Below, in pieces: positions 1-10,900 of a stretch of DNA of 64,000 bases. The DNA is taken from NCBI GenBank assembly GCA_900708905.1, contig CAADRB010000031.1, positions 3,330,120 through 3,394,119 of the forward strand. The letters are read 5' to 3'. Every line of letters starts with the position of its first letter. Position 1 is the first letter of the stretch. The notes beneath the pieces are model-generated. The model saw only the letters and a program-made list of their open reading frames with translations. It was not told the DNA's origin and made no database searches. This DNA comes from Hymenolepis diminuta (lineage: Eukaryota > Platyhelminthes > Cestoda > Cyclophyllidea > Hymenolepididae). The position numbers and the translations under genes are program-made.

Positions 1-554
1 GGCCAGATCTATTAAGAAACAAAACAATTAAGAAAGTGGTTATCAGTTTGTTCCACTCGCTACATCCAAGAATATTGGAGGATTGCTATCAAAATGCTTC
101 TTGAAATTACTTATTAAACCAAGTATTTAACATTTTTGTATGCAAAATCATTTCCGCATTCAAGTGGTTGCTTAAATTAAGCGCAAATAAAGTATTTCTG
201 CCCCCCCCCCCACGTGACGAAATCGCTGTTGTAGGACATCCATGATCGATTTTCATACGCCTCTGCTTCTTGGTGAATCAGTGATTTTGTCTGTGTTATC
301 CCATACGCACCGATTTAAAGTGCTGCGGTGAAAATGCTCGTTTCTCACGCATTCTCACAGTTCCTCATTCTCGTTCTTCTCTCTCCCCTGATCTACGTTT
401 CCCTCTAACTCGAATTTCAATTACTGCTGTGGAATATGACTTGATCTATTTGTAATTACTGGAATTTGGATTTGGGAACCTTCCTCTTAAGAATGAGCAA
501 ATCTAGACGTCTACTTCCGTGAATATGAAGAACCGATAAGCAATTTAAACTCAC
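1..554. other. ATR intron, right part
   Basis: No coding exon seen on either strand. It contains a C10 run near 200-209 and, at about 325-440, a pyrimidine-rich stretch that resembles one inside another ATR intron at about 10905-11020. Confidence 0.6.
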
Positions 555-3500
555 CTTCTTGCTAATCTAGCTCTCTGAAGCCAGTTTTCACCCAGAGCTG
601 ATTCAAGAAGCTGCAGTTGGTGGGATTTTAACTGTTCAGCAATGTTGCTGCTATTCATTGCTGGCTGAATACGAGAGGCAATGAGTTCAATAGCAGAATG
701 GCGCATTGCAAGAACTGGTTCCAAGGTGTGGTAAGTTGGCTTCGCGTGCTGTATACGAGCATTCAACCAGGACAGCATGTTATTTATCAAGAGCTGGGAA
801 CAAAATAAATTTATGCTTCTAATAACACGGGGGTTTCACAAAAGGATAAGACATAATTGACGATGTCAAACATACTTCTGAGTTCTTTTGACTTCGAGTA
901 AGACCAAGTTCACAAACCGCAGCTACTTCTTTATTCAGCTGATCAGAAACTTTAAGGATTTCCTCAATGTCCGTTAGAAGACTTAAATTGACCAGAGGTT
1001 CCGAAGCTCGTAGATATCCACTTGCTCCCTCAAGAGCCGAAGTGGCCAGAACATTCATCTGACTCTGACGCAGATCATTCATGAATTCGGTCAGGTAGTT
1101 ATTACGTTGGATCTAAGTAGCGAGTTTAATTATTAGTAAGAAGGAAACGTTTTCAATATACTACTTAAATAGAAAAAAACGCACCTCATTCGTGCATTTC
1201 TTAATAGCGAGGAACACTTTTCCAAGCCCCAAAGACCATGAGGCTTCCGATGATTCCTAAAATATTCAAAATGGATGATCGAGATTTTAGATTATTAGTT
1301 GTGCTACTGATATTAATAAGTAGAAAGACTAACTGAAACAAGGATTTTGTCCAGTTCTTCCCAATTTCCCATTCTAATAACCGCCTCTGCTCGAATCTCA
1401 TTCAGCTGTCTGAACCAAGCGGCGTTCTCAACTGCACTTCTCTCGGTCGGTTTCTCATTCCAAGCGGCAGACAGCAGAATACCACTTCGAGTGACCAGTG
1501 ATGGTAACGAAGCTGGATCTGGGAGGTAACATCGGAAGAGGGCTGCGTGAAGGCCCCAGTCACGGGCGTTTTGAGGTTTAGAGGACGCAATGCTGTGTTC
1601 ATAGGTGGCACAGGCCATTTCTAGAGACTCTTCATTCTCCAACTGAAGTGCTCGAAGAAGGCAGCTTTTGAGGGCGTCTGTTTTGGAAAGGCTGATGATA
1701 GCTTTGGGGGATGGGTGGATTCCAGTGTGCTGCATTTGAGCCAGAACACCCATGACACCTGTAAAGGAAAAAACTCATTCACCTAGAATCATTATTATGA
1801 AAAAATATCCTCTTATTGACCAGATTTAGCCAGTATGGTTGGCGATCCACATTATTGGATTTCCACAGATGGGCGCTGATCTTGTAAATTTGGGCTTAGT
1901 ATACGTATACGTTGATTACTGCATTAACAACACACAATAGCCAACGTAAATTTTTATATCATCACCAGATAGTGTAGAGATTAAGAAGACTAAAATTTGG
2001 TTAATTAGGCGCAGAAAAATGTGATTTACAACAGTAGAATAACTCAATTTCTAGTTGATGGAAATTGAATGGCTAGCTCATTATCTAATCTAGATCCTAA
2101 ATAACTCTTAATTTCTGCTTGTTTCTTATTTTTCTGACCTGGTTTAACGTGAATTATCGTCAAAAATACAGTGTATTAAATTGAGTTTTAAGCGTCCAAT
2201 GTAATTTTCCGGGATATTTCAAACCTTCGAATCCTTTCGATGCACTCGCTTTCTTAATCAGACTTGCCCATAAACCTCAAGTTGTTTATCCCATTCCGAT
2301 TATGAAAAATAGGATAAATATGCGATAAAAAATTATTCTCACCATCAGTGTCATGCAGAGAAGAGAGAGTTTCAATCATTCCGATCAAGCTCTCCTTGGC
2401 CGCGTCACCAATTAGAGGTCCCTGAGGAGCCTCCAGACGATCGATAAAACCAGTGACGAAGAACGCTTTGCGGGCAATTTCATCAGCTGCAAAGGCGAAC
2501 TCCCAATTCCTGAGGGTGCGTGCCAACCCACCGATCTGTCGACTGGCTCGAGCTCGGATTGAGTGGGAGAGCGTGTTAAGGAAATCGGACATTCTAGTAA
2601 CCGCTAGAAAAAAGCCCAAATTTGAGAACTAAACGCGCAAGTGACATGATTTAATATGCTGAGTATTTTATTTCAAAAATATTTCATAGAGGTTGAAATG
2701 TGAAAAACATTCAGAATCGTGGTAGAGAAATTACCGTAACCTTTAAAAGCTTCAAAAGACTTATTTGAAATTTTCATTAAGAAATCTACTTGCCTCAGAT
2801 TGTGGTTTTATGTCTCCTCGCATAAGCGAAGACCACCATTGAAAGCAAAGAATCAACTTTAGAACACACATAAGATCACTCAGCCTTCTGTTCTCCACAC
2901 CTAATCTTAAAGCGTGACCTCAATAAAAATACACAACTTTAACCACTATCAAGTTAGGTCAAATATTAAGTGTCATTTTTCTCACTTTCTACATTTCTAT
3001 CAATTCACGGAAATTCACAGTATGGATATTTAGTAGAATATAAATCTACTACTATAAATTTATAAATTTAAACATCCATTAAAAAAAACTCACCCATATG
3101 AAGTTGCAGTAAACGGGTCTTCTGATCCTCTGTTGGTTTGAAGGCACCATCCGATCGACGATCTGAACTTCTTGCGACAGCTGCTACAACTACAGTATAA
3201 TCAGCGGAACGAGAACGATGCCAAGAACTTAAAAAATCAAGAAGGGAGAAAATCGTTTGCGCTGCCAGTGGGTACCAGGATTTCCATGTGGCCGAAGAAA
3301 AAGCCGAAGGCTAAAATAAACAAAGCGTATAACCTATAATAAATTCAATATCTTAACGCTAAATCAAGAATAAAATAACACCAGGGACTAAAATTGGCTA
3401 ATACTCTAGATATTAAGGTAGAAGGCTGCATGATTAAATTATCGACTTATCAGTCGTTAAAAATTACGGAGCTAGAAGCCCTCTCATATGATTAATTACC

Positions 3501-4940
3501 AAAGATAAAACCAACCAGATAAGAAAACAATAGATATCTTCAGAGCTTCTAGAACCATTTGTCAGGAGTAGAATGAGCCCAAACGTTTGTCAATGATGAG
3601 GATGACAAGCCAGAAGTATATTGATTGCATCAAAACAAGCTATATACTCAGTTCCTAATAGCTAGTCCTCATTTAAACTACTCGCAAAAGATAGAAGTTT
3701 GTCTAAAGGAGTTCACTTAATTGTGACCATCAGCAGAAGATTAAAGGGAGGGCGATGAACTCGCCATCCAACATAATATCCCTTCACCATTTTAGCAAAA
3801 GAGGATTCGGGTGGCATTACTCGCATAATTTACTAAGATATACCAAAAGAAGGAAACAACATTTTTTTACAGACACCAACACGGTTGTCGATGAACCCGA
3901 TCTTAAATGCTAGGATATCTCCCAGAAATTCTTCAATTTGCTTTACTTAAGAATTCCAAATTAAAACTATATACACCTTAATTTGTATCACAGAGAGCAA
4001 AAATGAATGAACCTGATTAATGACCATCAAAGAAATACTCACGCTATTGAGGGCTGGATTAATATCGTTGTAAAATAAGAAATCCGTAGGCAATTTATCC
4101 GTACATCTATCCGATCTATTACTATCCGCCACAGTCTCGAGAAGCGAGATAATTTCCGTTTGTACCTATAATTAAAACCGTATACATTATAACACTCTAT
4201 CAAAATAAATATCAGTAATTTACAATGACCACTGATGTACTTTAGAAGCGCCATTCTGGTTGCCATCGATAATCACTTGAAGAGCAATTGGATCAAGAAT
4301 GTATCTAGCGAATTCCGAATCAGAATTGATTACCGGACCACAATACTTGAACAGCTTGTGCATCATAGGATTTGTAACCTAAAATATATGAGAATGAATG
4401 GCAATAAACTTGCATATTCTATAAGAGATTCAGCCCAGACTCGAAGCCAGTGTCCATAAGAAGAGCAGTCATCTCGTGAAAATATCGGCGGATCAATAGC
4501 TTGACCCTCATTAAGAGCTTCAACAACATACCTGGAAAAAAGAAAGAGGATGCAGTACGAGTTAGTTATGATATTTAAGTAGACTTACTTTGAGCTGAAT
4601 AAAGGAGTGAGAAGATCGCGAATGTTTGTAGAGAATTTACTCCAAAGTTCTTCGCCAAGGAGCAGCCAATCTGCACCCTCAATTTTATCTTGACCGTCAA
4701 CTGATCTCGGGATTTGGAACAAACGGAGGAGTTCTTGTAGAGCAAGAGCAGTCGAATTCTGAAAAGAATCGTTTAACTAGACAGAAAACACTACTTACTA
4801 ATTGCTTTGGACTGCCTGCACGCATGTAAATATCGGCGAGTTCCATAATTACATCGTAAGTGAAATTTCGTCCCCAACTGAGAGCTGTCTCGATACTGCC
4901 AGCAGGTAAATTTTGAGGGGCCTTATGTATCAGAGCAAGC
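555..4940 (-). CDS. ATR: ATR exons encoding the pre-FAT region and most of the FAT domain
   Basis: Exons in transcript order: 4799-4940, 4589-4758, 4414-4531, 4241-4378, 4043-4165, 3094-3310, 2343-2603, 1334-1758, 1185-1256, 876-1112 and 555-793. The FAT domain is a helical, TPR-like clamp around the kinase. Recognisable blocks are AAQTIFSLLDFL (3094-3310), the TPR-like stretch with RDWGLHAALFRCYL and IRAEAVIRMGNWEEL (1334-1758), WSLGLGKVFLAIKK (1185-1256) and EPVLAMRHSAIEL plus GENWLQRARLARR (555-793). The last exon leaves two bases for the next exon, which lies outside the window. The 35-nt intron 4379-4413 begins with GCAAGT, a GC-AG intron that alone keeps the frame. Confidence 0.87.
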
Positions 4941-7900
4941 CTAGAGAGATGGAAATTGATAAGAGTAAAAAGCATCTAAACAGAGGAAACACTAAAACAA
5001 TTCAATATGGGTTAGAGTTAGTTCAATATACCCTAGATTCCTTCTAGGGTATAGTCATGTACTACTACTTGATAAATCCAGATGCTTGGCTAACCGCTTT
5101 AGGTACATATTTTCCAATACCGGATTTTAAGAACTTACACGATTTTGACATAGCGGGGCTCCAAACAGGTTTCAAAAAACGTCAAATTAAATTAAAAAGG
5201 AATTTAGAAGTAAATTTCAAACCAACGGAAAATAAAAAAATAGCAGAGAGGAGAAGTTCGGTGAAACCAAACAATTATAACCCAAAGCAAAGTTAATAAA
5301 GTGGCACTAATCCCATGAGCAAAGCTACTTTAAGAGTCCGACCAAGATAGACTAGAGCTATCTTCAAATAAATGGACTTATTAAATTTCAAAAAAATGAA
5401 TAGACATATAACAAACCTAGAAGGATCGATGGCTCCCACAGCTCCAAGCCACTTCGAATACAGAAGTCTAATTTCCGGATCCGCGTCTCTAGTAAGACTA
5501 GTAAGAAGACAAGCAATTAGCCGTGACAGTAGGTGTCTAATCGACATATACGGACACGAGCCATCTGGAACACCCTCTTGAGTTGACGATGCAATTGCAG
5601 TAGGTCGATGCACCTTCAGAGCGCGGACAACAAGACGCGAGAGTTGCATCAGTCGTCCACAGCGGTGATGATGATGACGATACCCATTGTTGCTATTGGC
5701 GACAACGGCGTCTACGAGAGAGGCCAGAGTGTATCGACGTACAGGACGGCTGGAATGTTCAAGCCCACCTAGCCACGCGGTCAAAAGATCAACAAAGCCA
5801 TTCGGAGGAGGGAGCTCCAGTTCATGGGGATCGGAATAAGCATCACTTGAGGCGCATAAACTGAGCCTAAAAGTAAAGCAAGTAGAATAAGAAATTATTG
5901 GACTGGAAATGCAAGAGTTCTGACAAGACCCTTATATCTGGATTATTTATACGTTTGAATGTCATCTTCATACATTGGCAGTTTGAGATGAAGAGGGTAT
6001 GTGAGTAATATAATTCAAATAGAGTGAAAGAAAACTATTATATCTTATCTTGTGCGCAGGTAGCAGAGCAGTTAACGTGCTCATCTTTGAAGCGAAAGAA
6101 AACAGGTTTGATGTCTATCGATCTACACTCAATGGGCGGAAGAAGAGGTGGCAGTATTCGAGCTTCACTCCAGGGAGCCTTTTGATGCCACTCCACTATC
6201 CAGTATATGATTGTCGGAAAACGCCTTGTAGATGAGAGTTTGGGAGTTATATGACTAATCTTAACCAACACTTTTAGGGAAATAATAAAATTCGACATAT
6301 TTTTAAGATATCAAATTATTCAAATTCCAAATGCTACAAACCCCAACTCCCTCCAACTTAAGAATTAGAAACCATGGATATCCTTATCCAAATAGCATTT
6401 ACATACTAACTGTGTAAATAAGAAATTACATTACCTAATAGAAGAAATCATAATAATATGTCTCATTGTTTTATCAAATAACGTACCACGGGCAAGCTTC
6501 TTTAATAACTGACTGATAATCCACTAGACTAGATAACTCTGGGAGGAAAAACACTTGTTTTAACGAGTTTCCTATTTGATCACTAAAAGAAGAAAGAAGA
6601 GGAGATAGGGAAAGGGATCAATTAAGACAGCGTATAGCGATTAGACTGAACTTACCGTCGAGTGATAAAGATATGACCTAGAGCTTTCTTAACATAATCC
6701 GGAGCGATGGGCAGTAGATTAATCAGATTCGCTGCAATATCTGGAAGGAGTTCGACTAGGGATTCTGGCTCAAGCCTGAATAATAAAAAAGTACCAGGTA
6801 AGAAAACACGATCAGTCAAGAAATGGAAGGTATTTTTATAGATGAAACCCACATTTTAAGGAACATTGACCATAGTTGAACAACACTCTTAGGCTCAACA
6901 AACTTATATCGAAGGCATAGTCTAAGGAAAGAGAAAAAAGGAATGGGTTAGACAAACTGCAAAAAACTACTTAAAGTGCTAATAAGTAGCTTATAATGAA
7001 ATCACTTGAGCGTAGCGATGAACTTCGCTCGAGTTCGAGACACGGGCTGACCACCAACAAGGTCCATGAAAAAAGAAAGACTTAGAAGGCACCGTCGTCG
7101 TTCCTCCAAGGGATAGGTATCGTCTATCAATCGACTATCGAAGAATGCTAATATTCCGCCAAGGTTCTTCTGCAAGAATACACTCTGAAATGAGAGTTAA
7201 ACAAAATGGTAAGAAACCACATAAAATGAGAACAGAAGGCAAAATAAACCTACCAGCTGCTCAGACGATACATAGGATAGTTCAGGTTCAATTTGATTCT
7301 GATTTGAAAGTGGTTGCTGCTGGAGAAGAAGTCCATTTAGGGGTTTCGGACCACGATACTTGAGTTTTATACTATTTAACCAACAAAGTCCTGCAAGGGC
7401 TTCATCCCGATGCGGATAAAGATTGAGGACAAAATGATGCAAAAGTCTGGAGATATCATTCATACGAGCTACGTTTTCAATGGAGGTTCCGAAGAAAGAC
7501 TTAAGAAATGAAGATGGATAAGTAATAAACGAATATAAATATAAATAAAATATAAAAATATACAACGAATATAAATTTCGATTAGCTTATGAACTTACTT
7601 CCAGGAAATTCAGTGAGGCTGTTCTTTGTTCTTCGGAGAGATTTGTGAATATGTAAACCAGGACATCGGGAAGAATGCATAATCGAACTATTTTGAAGAT
7701 GCGATCCTCATTCTCACTACCCTCCATTTGGTCCACCAAATTGTTAACTTGCAACTCGCTTTCGTAAGTGCCCTTTACGACCAAATGGGTGAAGAGAGGC
7801 GTGCAGAGCTCCTAGAAATTCCAGAATGGAGTATATTGATGAATTATTGCAAGAACGAAAATTCCAATTTGCACTTTTAAAGTCAATCCCTTAAGACCAA

Positions 7901-10900
7901 AACTTATTCAGATGAGAAACACCTTCCAATACCTATCTGTGGATGGCAAACCTAACACATTCTACTAATTTAGAACCAATAATGGTTAAATTGTAATTAA
8001 ACGGTTGACTTCATATCCATGGTGCTTGATAATTTAGTAAATTATGCCAGCGATCTTAAATGGCATAGTGTTAACGCCTTGCACTTATGCATGGTCCAGT
8101 TCATGTAAATTGTAGGGTCTGTGTCGTATCCGAACGAGGAGCATTTTAATCATTTATGCATTCGAATAATAATAATAAACGAATCTAGTCCCTTTAAAAA
8201 CATGGTACAATAAATTTCTCAAATCTCCTAAGGGAAGTGTTAACTTAATAAGGGAATAGGGGATTTGGTTTCGAGCCGCTCTATGAGGAATTCATATAAT
8301 ACTACCTTACCTGATGACCAGAAATGATCAGTGAAGTTGGCTGCTCATAAAGATTGACCCTGTGGTTGTCACAAGCACACTAATGGTACGATGAAATAAT
8401 TTGACAGTGCACCGTCAATATATTTAACTCAAGCATTCCCAGTAATTGGAAAAATTGACCAATTAAACTGAACATGCAAAGAACTGAAAGTGCGTACTAT
8501 AACCTTCTTAGCCTCCAAAATAGCCTCAAAATTCTACCAAGCAACGATCATGTAACTAATATGCGAATTTTATGAATAAGTAAGATTAAGACAATAGTCT
8601 TCAATTCGAGTGGAGGAAAAATGGGTGACATTTCTGGACACAATAACTTTTGGTACATCCTAATTGGGAAATACTTGTCAGAGGCCGTTAACGACTCAAT
8701 GGGTATAACCCCAAGCCACTTTGAAAAACGAATCAACCAGGATTATATAGGAGATTACTTGGATAAAACTAGCAAGATTAAGATCAATGGGGAACCAAAG
8801 AACGCCAGTTTGAGAGCACATAAGATTCTGATGATAAGGATGTGCGGTCTTGCCTTCATTTTGTGCAAGCACTTTTGACTCTATTCCATTTGCGAGAGAA
8901 ATTGGTTTAGCAAGATCTGTTACCTCGTGTTGGTTGCATTCACCATCCACAAATGTCGATCGGTTAGGACGGAAAAACGAATCTTGGTTTAGCTCGAATG
9001 TAGTTGTGCTGACCTACACATTGTAGGAACTTGATCTTGGTGGAGGACCTTCCTTATGTCCCTTTAGGCAGCATATTTGATTTATCTGGTGATCAGGCAG
9101 GGAGGATTTCGGGATTGATTGCTGTTTGGATACAGTAGGCTCGGAGACAAGTGATGCTGGAAAAACTTTAGCCATGGAAGATTCCATAGAGTGCATGAGA
9201 CTCGTTACTTTTACATTATCTCTGACTGATGGGTGCAATTTCATGCAGTTATTGATCGGCTCAAAAGGAGTTGCAGTGGAAAGTACTATTGGAAATAATG
9301 GTACAACATTATCTAATATGAGAAACAGTGGTGGTAGATAATGATAGGAACATAATGAGAATATTTAGCTCCAATTTCTGCAGAAAGAAGCTCTATTTCT
9401 GCAGACAGGTTCTCAAACATTTTGTATAGAATTGAGTTATCCAAAGCCAAAGACTTTTAACATTTTTTGAAATTGTCAGATATTGTAAGTAATATGTGTT
9501 TGCCACCTGTTATAGTCTTGTTAGTCTTCAAAATAGTCATAAATCCACCGAGTTCAATAATAACAAAAAATTAAGCTAACTTCATCAGTTTACCACATTT
9601 TAATATGTGAATTTTATTAATAATTAACAATAAACTGTCAATTTAATATAATTTGGATCAAAACTATTCAATTTTATCCAACGGTACGATTCAAAGCCTT
9701 CAATTAACAGGGATCTCAACAAGTTAGCCTAACAAATGGAGAAGTTCATGTTTGATCAGTGAGAGATTAGTAAACATACCTTAAGAACAGCAGACTTCTC
9801 CACCTGAAAGATCCTGCTAACAGCATCAAGCGTTTTGACAATACATGGTGTCGAATGTTCAAGAACAACCTAAAACATATGGAAAATGGTTATAAAGTTA
9901 ATTCCTTTTAATATCAAGTGAATTTCTCCCAGCACCTTAGAGATTTGATATCTCGCTTCTCTCAGAAGTGCATCCGTTTTTAGTCCAAATTCATTGGAGA
10001 GATCCTCAACCTAAAGATATAAAGGTTAAATAATAAACGCTAGAAACTGCGTATTTTTATGACATTCAAATAAGGTAGTAAGTTGCCTGAATTGCAGCTT
10101 CTCCAATAATACTCTGTAGGTTTCGATTTGGAATACCGATACGGCAGAGCGACACTAGTGTTTCTTTCAGAAGATCCCTATATACAGACTCTAGACTAGT
10201 TTCTTCAATGGCATTGGGTAGTCCAAGAATTGAAACATCCGCATTTGGAACTCCACTTTTTCGAGGCCTCTTGGTTCGGCGACCAAACGAGTCATCCAAC
10301 TCGCTGGTATTTTGAAGCCTCTTGACAAAGGGATCACAACTCTTGACACCAATGGCTAATTGGCAACCCATTCCACCGATTATTTTTAAGAAGGCTTCGT
10401 AGAAGAGCGCAGTATTTTCACTGGGGGGTTCAGACAACTGGAGGGCAATGTGTTCGAGAATTAGACGGTGGAGTGATACCCATCGTGAAGCATTCTCGGG
10501 AAGAAGACGACCACAGAGCTCAACGAAAATATCACTACGGATGAGGGTGGATTAAAGATTTAAATGCTTAGATCAATGTATACTAAATATTAATAAAAAT
10601 GAACTATGTGGTCATGTATATGAGATGTGATTTGAACATCAAACCATTATAAATTAGACATAAGACAGCAATCGAACGTAGACTATGATACCGATATCCT
10701 TAAGAGAGATCGAAATTTGAAGAACATGATGATCAATTTGAATCGTTTTTATCCAATATTATTTTTGTGTTCGAGTGCTTGCATTTCACTCTCCCACCAA
10801 TCTCTAAGTGGCCGAGACGTACCTGCGGAATATCGATCAACTATATTTTCTCACCACTCTCTAGGTAACTCGACTTTTCTACTTATACTATTCCACACAC

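Noticed and set aside
5953..6034. Alternative ATR exon reading HLKLPMYEDDIQT
   Set aside because: It would join the next exon in phase, but an in-frame TGA lies upstream with no acceptor in between; the frame ending INNPDIRVLSELLHF is open throughout.
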